Origin: Hyaloperonospora brassicae
Taxonomy: Eukaryota > Oomycota > Peronosporomycetes > Peronosporales > Peronosporaceae
Assembly: GCA_947650285.1 (NCBI GenBank)
Contig: CANTFL010000267.1
Location: forward strand, 91,205-155,204
Direction: 5' to 3'
Length of the DNA stretch: 64,000 bases
Of this stretch, positions 20,370 through 32,618 are shown piece after piece (position 1 is the first letter of the stretch; each line of letters starts with the position of its first letter). Made by a program: the position numbers and the translations under genes. Under the pieces are notes generated by a model. That model was not told the origin of the DNA. It did no database searches and was given only the letters and a program-made list of their open reading frames with translations.

Positions 20370-20762
20370 TGTAACGGGGCACACCCTTGCGTGAACTTAA
20401 CGCAAGGGATTTGGTGCGCCCGACAGACGTACACGAGGCAAACGAGGAAGCGTAGATAAGGGAAAGTAAAACTGTTATATTAATATAATTAAGTCTTCTA
20501 ACTACTGTCTCTCTGTTTGACTTAACTTTATTATACTAATCGAACTGAATGTAGGGTGACGTCACGTCACCACTCATTGCGCGCGTCTTGCGGCGATTGG
20601 TGGGTTTATATCATCAAGATATCAACCAATGAACAGACGCTTTGGTCGACCCTTCAATATCACCACTTTGGTGATATTGTTCAAAGAATATTCAACTTCA
20701 TATTATTTATTGTCATTGTTTCTTTAAAATGACAATTCCATGTAACGGGCTGGCCCGTTTCA
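20370..20762 (-). mobile_element. Solo LTR S3 (family LTR-S) with perfect 5 bp target duplication
   Basis: A 393 bp copy in reverse orientation: the plus strand begins TGTAACGGGGCACACCCTTG and ends GGGCTGGCCCGTTTCA. AGGAC flanks both ends (20,365-20,369 and 20,763-20,767). It aligns over its full length with S1 and S2. One terminal TTACA has become TTTCA. In hairpin 8,592-8,616 of S1 the stem pair G-C is A-T here, so pairing is kept (see findings). Confidence 0.85.
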
Positions 20763-22384
20763 AGGACTAACACCGTTCCAAGACTCTCTTGCATCAATTC
20801 CCAACTAGACTTGCGTAGTAGAAACGAATATGTGCATGGATTTGCGAATGTATGAAACACGCTCACTATTCGGTATTTTCTGTACGTCAGAACTTCTTGC
20901 AGTCAGTTCGGAAAGTCCTTCACGTATAGAGCGAATAATACATTTTCTACTCAATCGAGGCAACGCTCTTCCAGGCGATGGAACTGCTCTTCGAAATTGT
21001 TGGCGAGCTAACAATCTATGTGTTTAAAATACTTTTGAACTTCTTAATACAAACGGCTCGACGATGTGACGAGCGTTTGATCTCAACTTCATTGGGATGT
21101 CGCATGGCGGTAAACGCTTCTGTATTTCTTGGATGGGTATCAATTATTGTTAGATGCTAAGCTTTCACCTCGCCGTAAACAACGCCACACCGTCGGTCCA
21201 TAAAGCAGTAGTCGCATCGACTCCAATCTTGCACCCCCAATGTCGCTAGCGCAAAATATTGACTCACACCGTGCAAAAGCGAAGCGTCAATCCGAGAAGT
21301 CACATTTATTCGACCTGTACGTCGAGATCTAGTCTCGTCTGTCCTACCCTAGAACAAGAATCTGTAGAGCGCACGAGTAAAACAGACAAAGAAAAGCGGA
21401 CAAAGAGGTTATCAACCTTTTGAAGAGCACCAAGATCTTCAGCTTTGTACGAGAAGAGAATCTGGTAAAGTGGCAAGGGCGCGCAGAGAGTGTCGCCGCT
21501 GCACGCACGAGCTTGCAATACCATGAAGTGCAAGGAATGAGATTGGGTGGCGGATGAGAGTGCTGCGAATAAGTTCAATACAATTTAACTGAAGAACAAA
21601 TGAGGCAAAAGGGTGCCCTCTTTAACTATCGCATCTGTTTTCATTGTCAAAACCCACTTGCTACATACGTGCTCAGAAGAGGAAAAAGAGAAAAAGAGAA
21701 TGCGGGACGTATAAATCTACGTGTCGTTCAAGCTGCACTAAATTAACAATGAAACGGCATTAATACAAACTCGAAAACAAGAGCATCGCCGTGATGAAGC
21801 ACGACAGCAATCATGAACCGGTTCTGCTTTTGTCGAGCACTGTGCGAATAGAGTATGGTGACCATATAGTGTCGCGGAAACCTAAATTGAGCGCACGTGA
21901 AAGCGTTTAAAGCAACATGTCGACCGTAGTAACAAGATATTGAAGCACAAATCATGTGTTTTATGGAGATTTGCGTTGCTACAATGCAAACGGTTAGCAT
22001 TAATTTGTAGCATACGAGCAGATAAGACAACTCGATGGCTACATGACCTTTTAAACATATAGCAGACAGAAGAAAAAAGCGTATGTCATATCATATCCAA
22101 TCACTCATAATGATGTGCTTTTTATTCCATGCTGATTGAGCATGGACTTATGGAGCACATGAGCCTACGCACGGTTTATGAATTATAACATGTGTTTGAC
22201 AACTCTTCACTGTTAACGGGTACACGTTTCGAATCACTGACACAAGAGCGTAGCAAGATCTCACTAAGTGAAGTGAAATCTAGACCCCAGTTCGTTGGCG
22301 TATACAGTGCGCTTTAAAAGAAGGTTTAGTACGAAGCAACGTATGGATAGTAAAACAGAAGGAACACTATATAAGTATATGTAA
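20763..22384. other. Unassigned region with a possible Gypsy RT trace
   Basis: Frames at 20,805-21,027 overlap on both strands without motifs. On the minus strand 21,743-22,030 a segment reads AVVLHHGDALVFEFVLMPF, like the TAF.T..G.YEF.VMPFGL block of Gypsy-type reverse transcriptases that are not close to Gypsy-B/C/D. The catalytic motif was not found, so this is weak. Minus frame 21,306-21,578 (90 codons) may be a downstream piece. Confidence 0.3.
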
Positions 22385-22640
22385 GGCATCAAATTGTCTC
22401 TTATCTTGTTAGTTCTGTTGACGATATTGATACCGAAATCATGTATGATGACGTCTATTCATCTTCCAATGCGCGCGTCTAGCAGGGATTAGTGGGCTGA
22501 TATAATGGTCAATACAACCAATAAAAACCCTTGGGTCACCACAACAAAATTGCTTTGTCAGTGGTATGGTGATGAAAATATTAGACTTAATATCCTCGAT
22601 TATCATATTGTCACAGAATAATTATATGATATAATGGGCT
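22385..22640 (-). repeat. Old LTR-S relative S4 (partial)
   Basis: A decayed LTR-S-type sequence in reverse orientation. It shares CTTGTTAGTNCTG, GATGACGTCT, CAATGCGCGC, TAGCAG.GATT.GTGGG and a TCAA..CAACCAATAA....CCTT block with S5 and S3. Ends are too worn to place, and no target duplication is seen. It belongs with S5 and S6 to an older, more divergent subfamily. Confidence 0.55.
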
Positions 22641-25600
22641 CAGTATGTTATACAGACCAAAACTTTGCCGACAAAATCCTCGGGGCGAAAAGATGCGAGT
22701 CCTCGTAGTCAATTATGGAAAAAACGTCGACACAGAGAAACCTGTTTCTTACCAAGACAACGCTCGTCATTAGAATAGATGCTGCTACATCGTTGTTCGA
22801 TGTGACAAGGGTACAATGTCTCTTGCAAATAGTCCAGATTAAGAAGCTTGAATAAGGCTGTATTGATATGCCTCGCTTTACACATGATGCAACGAGATCA
22901 GCGTCAAAGGATCATGACGAATATCGCATCATAATCGAAGTAATGGCACAATGTCTGATCTTGGAGGCAACGTTTCCTACAATTGCTTGATTAGGGTCAA
23001 CAGAATCCATATATTTTCCTACCTGCCGGAAGAAAGCTAATTTGAGTGAGTAGGACACTACGCAAGTGCGCGAGCGGTAGCTGCTGCGGCGCTATTGGTG
23101 ACCCAGTCGGACAAAATTACACTGCTAAAAATTTTAAATGCAAGTACCGTAAGGTCTCAAAGGTTGTGCAATACCATCGTAAAGAAAATGATCTTACGTG
23201 TAACAGTATTTTTGTCTGCGTGCGACACAAATTACGTGCTCAACCTGCCCGGGACTGCGCAATATACACCAGGGTTGTGCACATTTAGTATCTCGGTATA
23301 CGGGGTCAGTGGCAACGGCTGCAAGGGGCAACTACTAAACTAGTATTTTAGTACAAATTTGCGGCGTTATGTCAACTTGCGTTGGGTCTTCCACCAGAGG
23401 TGTGGGGAGAATTATCATCAGTTCCCGGATACGACCGAAATATAAAACAGGCCTTGTATATAATTTGGTGGACAGCGTGACTACCAAGCCTCGCCACGAT
23501 ATGGACTAATTGAATCAGGACCATCCATGAGCAGTAAAGTTTTATTGCCAATCTAGAGGCAGCGGATTTTTGACAAGTACACATTCGACACCTTTGTTAG
23601 TTCAAAATCAAGAAAAGTTTATTGGAAAGGACGGGGATAACAACATCTGCCTCATACTGGCTGCAAACATATTTCGGGGGAAATTCACTAGCGATTCGCC
23701 AAATAGAACCCACTTCAGCGACAGGTGACAGGTGACAGATCTAGAAGCTCTCGAGTGACTTAAGATTATTCAGCGATCATGTATATCGCAATAAAAATCA
23801 AAAGTCTTTTTTCTCCCCCCTCATATTCAAAAATTCTTCTCGCGCAGAAGGTAGTCAGGAGGGAGTCCTACATGTTTGCATCGAATGAGGCTAGCGACCG
23901 AGGCGTGCGAAGATCGCGCAAAAGAGCCTGATATGGAGTAGGAAGTGATTTGGTAGGTTTTTTTAGTTCAGTAAAAACCTGTACACGTGTCATTGCGCTA
24001 TCGCGCTTACAGTCATTCCATCAAATCCTTAGTTAATATAATCCGGTGATTGTAGCGTTGCGAGATGATCGATTTCGTAGTTCTAGAAAGCACGACGCAA
24101 TAGCCGCAGCAGATAGTGCCATACCAAGAACTGGATTATTACAGTAGCAGCAGCAAACTGCTGCGCGCGCCGGCAATTCTCTCTGTGTAGTCGTTCAAAT
24201 CGCCCTGGGGAGGACTGCGCGTTCAGTGACAATTTTCTAAATCCGTTGACAACCCACACCCTTCTTTTGACTTTGGCACTTTGAGCCAGTAGGGCCTTCA
24301 GTTAACCCCACTATCCTTTCTTAAGGTGCGGTCTAACAGGGCGGCTACCGATTTGGATGTTACCTGTCTACACATTGGACTGCTCCCGACACCTGTAATC
24401 GTACCTTCCACCGTAGGTATCGATCTAAGTACAACCCGATCCTAGTATCGGTGCTTCACCACTTGACCATAGGGGTTGATCGCAAAGCGCGAAGGAGAGA
24501 ACAAAATCTTTAATGTCTTCCAAAGAAATTGACAGTTCTGCGACCCTTAGATCAGTTTACTACTATTGCTTGATCGGACTTGTCCGACACTCCATTTGTA
24601 TCATGAACGTAGTCAACCACCTGCCGCCTTTACAAAATTCTGTCGATCGCTTATCGGTATAAAACATTTTAGCTGCCGGACACCCGACATCCCAAAAACT
24701 CAGTGGCCGGTGTGCTTGGGTGTCTTGGACATGTGAGTAATATCATATTGGGATATGGACATATCATGATGTTGTATGGGAAAAAGACATGTCGAAATTT
24801 GGGCATAAAAAACACCAATAAAACAGGTAGGGACTTTATATGGGAAAGGGAAGCACCGTTAGCATTCGAAAGAATACCAGTCGGTACCACGTAAAATGCT
24901 GTGTCTTATTTTTATATTATCGTATGCTAAAACACATTCTCACAAGACGCAGAACTGTAACGACCAGGAGGTATGGACTTCGTTCAAGTCATTCAAGTTG
25001 TTCGCGGTAGACAGACGTCGGATATCGATACTTCTTATCATGATTCAACTAAGGATGACGTTCGGCATATTGAGCGCACGTGGAGCGTCGGCTTGCGTGT
25101 GTGTGTCGCTCAACTTATTAAACCTTGCATCTGTTAAAGTAGAGCACGCGCAAGTGTCTGCCACCTACTCATCCAGACTTATGTTCACTAAGGTACACCG
25201 ATGCCTCTCAGCACGTACCAACGCTCTGTTGTCGACGATCGCACGTGAGCTCGCATGCGATCGAACGTTTCTTGTGTAAACAACTGTTCGCATTGAAGCC
25301 CAACCCTTTCGCGAAATCGCGACGACGCGTCTGGCTGGTCCTCTAGAGATAGCAGCTGCCCGTTGTATTGAATAGCAGACTGGACGATACGCTGCGAGGC
25401 CATCTTACCACAACCCTCGGACTGCTGGTAAATTTGGTGCAACGTGTTAGTGTGTTCACCGGATGGGACATTCTCATATTACCACCTGTATAAACCAACA
25501 TCAGATGCTGTCGCAAAATCTCGACTGCACGTCCATCCCTCTACAATGTGCACACTGTCGATATATAGACCAGACTTTCCGGTACGCTAGGAGGGCAATC

Positions 25601-25649
25601 TTGTAACATATTCTTGTAAAAGATAAGGTATAATATAAGAATTGTGATT
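22641..25649. other. Unassigned 3 kb, no supported gene
   Basis: Mixed short frames on both strands: 23,046-23,288 and 23,095-23,343 (plus), 23,372-23,584 (minus), 24,703-24,894 (plus). The largest is 24,896-25,279 (plus, 127 codons), overlapped by 25,188-25,442 (minus, 84 codons). The minus frame has the better protein-like composition (FTQETFDRMRAHVRSSTTER), but I cannot assign it. The stretch 24,280-24,480 is unusually pyrimidine-rich and even in composition but not a tRNA or rRNA. I see no splice-like or promoter pattern that would argue for a host gene. Confidence 0.3.
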
Positions 25650-25955
25650 TGTAACAGGGTTAATGGTTACATGAGGTTATCATTGGGACAAATGGTAGCA
25701 GAGACTATTGCGTTATATATCCTTATAACAAAATAACGAAGTACAGTGATATTATTTGGATGACTAAAGGGTCTTCTTACTGGTTGATACTGTGACTTTA
25801 TCAACCCACCAATCGCTGCTAAATGCGCGCAATGGGTGGTAAGAAGACGTCATCATTGGTTTAGTTAAATTAATATAATTTAGTCAGGACTAACAAGAAA
25901 ACGAAAAGTTATAGGGCTTAATTGTACAATAATAACAGTTTTATATTTACCAGTG
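25650..25955 (+). repeat. Old LTR-S relative S5 (3'-truncated)
   Basis: Begins TGTAACAGGGTTAATGGTTA, the worn form of the palindromic start, and aligns with S1 through TTGGTTGATA/CAACCCACCAATCGC, CAATG.GTGGT..G.AGACGTCA and AATAACAGTTTTATATTTACC. Similarity ends about 25,955, where S1 still has some 90 bp to go, so the final hairpin and CCGTTACA end are missing. Confidence 0.65.
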
Positions 25956-27173
25956 AATAAAGTCTTCACCATTAGTTGCTTTACCCTTCGCTGTATAGTG
26001 GTTAACACAGCAGGGCACTGACCTTTTATGTTGTCGGTGAAAGTTGACTCCGCATTGGCAGACCAGCACGTAGTCGTCGGTGCCTCTATACAAATTACGC
26101 TCATCTATGGCTAATATTCCTTCGTGTATAAGCGCTTCAAAGAGATCTTTCGCTTTCAGGACACGTCGTAGCACATGTGAGCCATGTCAATGTCCCTTGG
26201 AAATAGTGTGAGACCGGTATTAACAATGAACGAGTGTGCAATTTTCAATTCCAGGCTCCAAAGATTGGCCCGGTTATGGGAGCAACTACCGCCGATAGAG
26301 TTGCAAACGTGGCTTGTCTTTTCCGTCAATTGCATGGCGAATATACGTTAAATATAAAAAATTTTTTGCCTGAAATGCAGAAGCTCACAGCCATCTATTG
26401 AGTGGACCGAACACCTAACCTCCATGGTGTCAGCTTCGTTCAATTCGAGTATGGGTTGATAAGCATATACACCCCTGCGCGGCGAAGTATAATTCCGACC
26501 AAAAGAGACAGGCCCCGACGTTCTTCATGTCGAAAGCCTCGAGAGGCGCCGTATAGAGGATGAAACTCTGATGCTTCCCATGTTACCACAACCGTTTCTA
26601 TAAGCGGAGTTACACCAACAGGACCACGCTCGTCCTGCAGACGAAAATGGAAAACTACTGCGTGCAAAGTGTAGGGTCCTTCGAAAAGCCTTGTACGATC
26701 TGGGTGTGAAGGCAATACAGATTCACTCGAGACATAAAGGGCCGAACTAAGATAGTCTTAGGAGTTGTCGCGAGAATGTAGCCGTATCGGAACGGATCTG
26801 AAACCCGACCAACATGTCTACCCTTCAGCATACCGAGTGGTGAGCTGAACGGTGCTGGCTGGCAAGTGGATATATTACCTGGACTATCTGCGACGCTCTT
26901 AGGCTCCATCCGGAAACAGGCGGCTCTCGATACTGTAAGATCGAGGGTCTACTGCCAGTCGTGATGTTTTAGAATATCACTGATGGCGGCTCGAGCGTCA
27001 ATATAGTTGTATTGTTGTTAATCATTCGTCTGCTGTAGAACCACGCATGTTCGGTCAATTACCGGAGCTGCATTAGGAAGCGACAAATAGGGAACCTATA
27101 TTACCCCCCTTTTCGTCAATCGGTACAAGAAAGCCGACTGGAGCACATAGCAGATGCAGCTGTAGCGTGTTTT
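25956..27173. other. Sequence between S5 and S6, possible Gypsy integrase trace
   Basis: Minus frames 26,440-26,715 and 26,655-26,909 overlap in different phases. The first contains RLFEGPYTLHAVVFHFRLQD, which resembles the SH3-like end of Gypsy integrases (R..GPY.V.......RL.D). This is weak support for a decayed Gypsy pol in reverse orientation. Minus frame 25,947-26,174 straddles the S5 end. No intact gene. Confidence 0.3.
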
Positions 27174-27430
27174 AGTTACGGGGTAACCCGTTACATAGAG
27201 TTATCAGTTTCAGAAAACGGTAACAAAGAATATTACAGTAGATATTCTTTTAATAATATTACGATGAATATTAATATGGTTGGGATGAACGAAGGGGCTC
27301 TTGATTGTTTGCTTCTAGGACAATATCTTCCTATTAATAGCTTCAAGACGCACGCAATGGGTGGTAATAAGACATCATCATACGTTAAGCTATACTAATA
27401 TGATACAATAATAATCAAAAAATATAACTT
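27174..27430 (+). repeat. Old LTR-S relative S6 (3'-truncated)
   Basis: Begins AGTTACGGGGTAACCCGTTA, the palindromic LTR-S start with one changed base, and follows S5 in order: GTTATCA, CAAAGAATAT..., GACGCACGCAATGGGTGGTAA, AGAC.TCATCA and ACAATAATAATCA. Similarity fades at about 27,430, close to the point where S5 also ends. No target duplication found. Confidence 0.6.
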
Positions 27431-28879
27431 GATAGATATTTTTATCATCCTCCTGGTATGCATAAGATCCCCGAGTCTAAATGAGTTAAATAGCTTATGT
27501 AAGCACACGAAGTCCACCGGCAAACTGATTACTGCGTACAAAAAGATCCTTTTGTGATGGGTTCGTGCATAACGAGAGGTATTCACAGTATCGTTACGCT
27601 GTCATGGAGATTATCGATGTCGACGAGGTGCGCTTACTGTCGTTTCGTGACGAGCACAACATAAAAGGCCGCGGAACACAAGACATCCTAAATTCCATGA
27701 GCACGCCGCACAGAGCTAGTGATCGAACCAAAAAAATCTAAAAAAACAGAGATTTTTCATTCGCCGGTCGCATAGTTGATGCTGCAGCTGCGCACACTAC
27801 GAACATCATTGGATCAGGAGTCACACCGTATTGGCTTAAATATGACTGCTAGCTAGTCGCGCATAGCTATAGTTGAGTGAAACCCCCTCCCGGTCTGGTA
27901 ATTCCACGCTGTTGACGCCTAATGTCCGTTTCGGCGACCCACAGCAGTCCGGGGATGATCCTTTTCATGCTGCTTCAAAAGCTGGATCGACTGAACGCGA
28001 GATTATCCTAATGCCTTTCTAGTAAATACTCGCACGCACTCGATCTTTTATATAATCACCCTCTTTCGAAACCTTATCGTGATCGCCATGGGCATCAAAC
28101 GCTGTTTTATCAGCCTACAGACCCTTTAAAGCCTCAAAATACGCCTTCTAGTCTTTTAAAAACCAGCCTTTCATGCTCTATCGCATTTTTAGCTCCTCTA
28201 CAACTTATGTTTTATATGCACGAAATTCACACCTTTTCGTATGGCTTTGTCCCGATTGGAGCTCTTCGGAGGTCGATGATTTCAAGGTATGGGACTTTGA
28301 ATTATCTAACTTAATTACAAGTCGCTGCTTGACTCGCGCAAAGTGTGGTTAGTGAGCATATACTTCAGAGTTTGTTATTTAACACAGTGTAAATAATGTA
28401 GGAAAAATTATTTTAGAAATATATTTGCTATGAAATAATACAGGACGACTTTATTCTTTTTACGAAGAACATTTGCTAAGTAGAACCTTATTTATCTGCA
28501 CATACGTGAATGCGAGGTTTCACAGTGTGGACTTTTACTGTAGTTGCGTGTAAGCCGATTGTATTGTGTCAATTAACGCATCTTGTGACCCATTACATCA
28601 TAACTCATGAATGAAATAAGCTGGCAGATACGCTTTTCATTCCATTAATTTTATATTGAGTTTTCAGACATCAAATAAACGACATTGTAGTCATTTATTG
28701 CTTTTTCACGTAACAAATGATGTGCAGATGTATCGGTATCGATGTATAAGAGCTTGAAGTTCTCCATGTGTTTACTACCCCGTCAAATTCGATAAAAATC
28801 ATGAAACATCATAATGGTATATTTGTTTAAAAATGCGATAGGCCTAAAACAAATATAATCTGTACATTCTTATGAAAAG
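27431..28879. other. Unassigned AT-rich spacer
   Basis: No frame longer than 63 codons and no recognised motif. GTTTTATCAGCCTACAG...CCTTTAAAGCC around 28,100-28,170 is mildly repetitive. Nothing supported. Confidence 0.35.
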
Positions 28880-29290
28880 ATTATTTAAAATCGTGCAAGC
28901 ATATACGAGAAATGGACAAGCTGGCCGCGGGTGCCACAACTGTAACACGGTAACTGGAAACATCGAAGTGAAATAGTGGTTGTCAGTCTAGCTGCTCCAC
29001 GATTACACTGAGCCCCGGTGAACAATTCGTCAATTTTTTATCGAAGTGGAATCAGTGCGAGAGACGGTTAGATTGAAGAGAACTACTTCGTCGATGTTTT
29101 TCGCCGACGTCTAAGATACAACGGTATCCTCAATAGTGACAGCATGCGTTCGATCAAGCTTGTTATAATTTGATTTACAACGTAAAATGCATTCGCTTTG
29201 AAGCCTTTAATAAATAACTCACAGCATCCGTAAATCGTTTATGAAACGAACTATAACTAAGGCGCGCTCAAAATCACGCCGGTTGTGGAG
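28880..29290 (+). repeat. R1 repeat, copy 2 (unassigned, with coding trace)
   Basis: Inverted partner of 17,281-17,725 and more decayed. It contains GAGAAATGGACAAGCTGG with an ATG at 28,911-28,913, the likely start of the coding unit, followed after 14 codons by a stop. Shared downstream blocks: AGCTGCTCCACGA, CCGGTGAACAATTCGTC, GTGCGAGAGA, CATTCGCTTTGAAGCCT and ACTAAGGCGCG. Identity is roughly two thirds by eye. It stands 0.6 kb from the 3' end of Copia-A but on the opposite strand, so it is probably not part of it. Confidence 0.5.
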
Positions 29291-29916
29291 AGTGATAGGC
29301 TTTATCTCTCTTTAAAGTGGAGACCCAAAATAAGTGGCGCTGATAACACGAATAGTGACAATTGAAAAGAATTTTTACCTCATCAGCTCCGTCGATGGGC
29401 GTGCATATTTAGAAATGTACGAAGTCTTTATAACTGTGTAAGTCCACAATGATCGCCTTGAGAATTCTAATGTCGATAACCCTGCTGAATCATTGAACTA
29501 TCCTCGTCTTAATTCTGGATTGGTTCAAGAATGGCAGCTATTGAGGTAGAACATATCGTTTTTATCGGAATTAATAACTTATCCGACGTCATTTCATACG
29601 CAAATATTATCGAAAGAGCTCGACTAAAAAGCGTTTTCCACCGTATAAATTACAATACGGAAGTAGTATTAGCGATGGTGGCGGGATAACCGGCCCATCG
29701 GTTCATGTAAAACATTATGATGCTCATAAAACAGTTATGACGTCTATAGCCACGTTTATTCGAAAAAAAATGATTATGAATGTGGACGTGTATAGTTTAG
29801 TCATTGTATACCGCATTCTTGCAAAATTAGGTGCCCCCTGAGTTTTTTCGATACCTATGCCATTTTCTATGCCTAAGACCGAAAAACTTTAAGCCACACA
29901 TGATCCCACATTTTTT
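29291..29916. other. Spacer or Copia-A 3' end
   Basis: Downstream of the last Copia-A coding trace on the minus strand. A 3' LTR would be expected, but I found no matching direct repeat at 33-36 kb, so it cannot be placed. Confidence 0.3.
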
Positions 29917-30276
29917 TTACGTACACACGTTTAAAGCCATGTAGTGCGCTTTTGCAAATCTTGAGACATGTTCGGCTGAGTAATTCGAGTAAAACACACC
30001 TGTTGTGGCACTAATTATCACCATGTTTTCTTTTACTGGACATTGATCTTCAATATGCAACCCCAGTGAGCATCCGTGTATAACGTACATTGACATCGCT
30101 AGCGCTGCCATTGACAATAATTTTATAGTATCTTGTTGTCCCGAGGTATGGAAGTCCGTCAATTGCGGCCTTCCGATGTTCACGTTCAGAATCCTTAAAT
30201 ATCGTGAAATCGGAATGACAATACACGCGATATTAATGCGTGTACAGGAGGGGACGTACACCAAACATCGAATCAA
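29917..30276 (-). pseudogene. Copia-A RNase H relic
   Basis: A 119-codon minus frame. The N-terminal MIRCLVYVPSCTRINIACIV is the worn form of G.LMYL...TRPDI.Y.V, the step between Copia RT and RNase H. The C-terminal SRFAKAHYMALNVCT corresponds to ALSTAEAEYMAL..., where the catalytic Glu of A-E-x-E-Y is lost (A-K-A-H-Y). The middle should hold the D-A-D-W motif and does not. A single frame survives across the domain, an unusually long open stretch for this element. Confidence 0.65.
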
Positions 30277-30399
30277 TGATTTTTATAATTTTGATTTCAC
30301 CTAGTATTAGCCACCGTTTTATGTCGAGATTGGCATCTTCAATAGTTAAGGACCCGACTTGCATGCGTAAGTTACTTTCTTGACGTAATTTGTTGATTT

Positions 30400-31380
30400 G
30401 CTTGACCCTGTACACAATCAATGTAGCAGTTTAGCGAACATGAGTAACGTTACCTAAAACAATGGTTATTACGATCCCGAAAGTATTTTTGACCTTGCAT
30501 TATTATTTAATTTCGGCATAATTCTCTTTCGCTGACCAACCTCATCGACCCGTCCCCCCCGTTACATTTGCAACAATGATCCTGCCGTCCACGTAGATGC
30601 ACACATTGCTTTTCGGCTATTCAGGCCCTTGTTGCTGACCCAATTGTTTTACACGTATCTCCAAACTCCCCTTACATTCAAGAAAATCGCATTAGTTGTC
30701 CTGTTCCGTTCTCTTTAACCTTTTTTGAGACAAGTATTACCTCATTTTGATTCAACATCATGCTACCGGTATTTGCAATACCGCGTGATACTCCATGTAA
30801 ACAGGTCTTTGAGATCGCTGTTAAAATCTTATGCATGTGTCCAATTGTTCAGTTAGATGTCCAATCTCTACAATAAGCGATAGCACTAGATAAAAGGAGT
30901 TCATCTTTGATACGGTAAAATAGTTCTAGAAAAGGCTAAATAAAATTCTGCTTTTAACCAAATGAAACGAGCCGTATGCGTTACCGCTCCACCTGTCCTA
31001 TATCCTTCAGCTTCTGGAAACACTCATCTACATCCGATTGTTAAAATTACATCAATATCGGAACCAACTCCCCTTGATTCATTTACGAGGGAGCTTTGAG
31101 ATCAGTGACCAAATCCTTCACCCAATACTTGGCGTCATCACTTTCCATGGACTATATATATGTCGTCGGTGTGTCATCCACGAATCGTTAATACTTGCCG
31201 CGGAGGCCAGGACTTTATCTTTTAATGGTTGTTTTCATCATTGCGATGTCGCTTGTAGGACGGCTTTTTAGATTGATTGCTATTTTCAGGATCGTCGTCG
31301 TAATATATTTTTGCGATCTTTAAATTAATCGATTCGCTAGCATGAATTAAATAAGGTCCCTCTAAATATCAAATTCTTTT
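30400..31380 (-). pseudogene. Copia-A reverse transcriptase relic
   Basis: The catalytic segment is readable at 30,568-30,606 on the minus strand as VCIYVDGRIIVAN. Copia enzymes have VYVDDMI there, so the second Asp of the catalytic pair has become Gly. Downstream, minus frame 30,233-30,421 continues with the helical LRQESNLRMQ stretch and leads into the RNase H. Upstream of the motif (30,610-31,250) only scattered fragments can be read, such as an I-N-D-S-W segment near 31,190, the usual RT start after the integrase. Confidence 0.6.
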
Positions 31381-32460
31381 CCTTCCGGACTTGAAAACAT
31401 GTAGCCCTTTGATGCTGACTCTTGATCTCGGAGACATGTAGCTAATTATCGCCCTGAAAGCTCAGGCTGATGTTTATCTTCTTGTGTAATGACGTCAACA
31501 AAAATTTAAGCTCTTAAAATTCCATCGGTTCGTCTATGACATCTATTTGTATCTCAAGTACAGCTAGTCCACTTCGTCCAAATCTCTGATTTTGTTTCGG
31601 ACTTCAATATTCTTGTTAATCGACGCATGGTCAATTTCATTACCCTCTCTTTTGTCAAGATTCACCAAACCTAAGACCTCGACCTATCTCGTCTATAGAT
31701 GATGCCAGTGATAGCCGTCCGTGTTATTGTATTGCCAAAAAATATACACTTCGAGCTTTATCGTTCCGGCTGTGTGTTTCTGTAACGCCAAAATGAGCAT
31801 ATATCATTGATTAATATACATGTAAGCAGAACGGCCGAGGCTTCTCCTCAAATCTTATCGCGCACGGATTCGCGTCAGTAATGTATGCTGAACGTCGTTG
31901 TGTTGACCAACAATACCATCGAGTTGGTCGCCTTCTTGTATCAAAACGCCGATATACCCTAGCAGTAAATTATCCTCCGCGCCTTATATATAATCATTTA
32001 ATTCCTTCGGTCGTCCTTTCATTCTACCAAGGGCTATAATGCACTGTCACTCAAACGCAGTACCGTTGCGCTGACACATTGCGTTAAAAGTCTTGTTTAG
32101 CTCCATAGTGCCGTTTCAGAGTAAATACAACTGATGCAATATACCCACTATTTCTCGTATGAAAATTTAAAGAAGCAAACCTTCCCGGCACTTCGCTCTT
32201 TTTATGAAAGAATGATTCCAGAACGTTTTTCGTTTAGTCGACCACAAAGATGACCACAGACTTTACTTTACCTTTCGACCTTATCTTTTTCGGTATAATT
32301 ACTTCGGGTAACACAAGGTTTGCAACACTTGACGTTTTCGTGTGAGGACAAGATGACAATTTCGTCGCTGTACGCTTGACTTCAGGAATTCACCCCATAG
32401 CGCCTTATCCTTATATTGGTAGCTAAATTGCTAATGTTCACTGGCTGCGTCGTTCCTAAG
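31380..32460 (-). pseudogene. Copia-A integrase relic
   Basis: On the minus strand near 32,170-32,270 a block reads F-V-V-D...F-F-H-K-K-S-E-V-P-G-R-F, matching the Copia core around the first catalytic Asp, where a D-D-Y-S-R-F segment is followed by F-L-K-K-K-S-E-V. Near 31,380-31,430 KGYMFSSPEGKEF followed by R-D-L-I matches the GYR.W.P..K....RDV.F signature that ends the domain. Between these two the frame is destroyed. A 67-codon minus frame at 32,456-32,659 shows no motif. Confidence 0.6.
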
Positions 32461-32618
32461 GTTTCATTGTTAAAGAGGCCCACGCAAGAGCGACAACACC
32501 CCCTCTCCCTCTCGGCCTTGTGAACGCCACGTATTGCGCCCACCCCACTAACATTACATCATATAAGCAGTGCTGACCCAGCTCCAAGCGGCGATCGCAT
32601 TGTGTTAATTGAATATTG

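Noticed and set aside
24280..24480. Stretch of even composition resembling structured RNA at first sight
   Set aside because: No cloverleaf, no A/B box pair and no rRNA-like core could be found.
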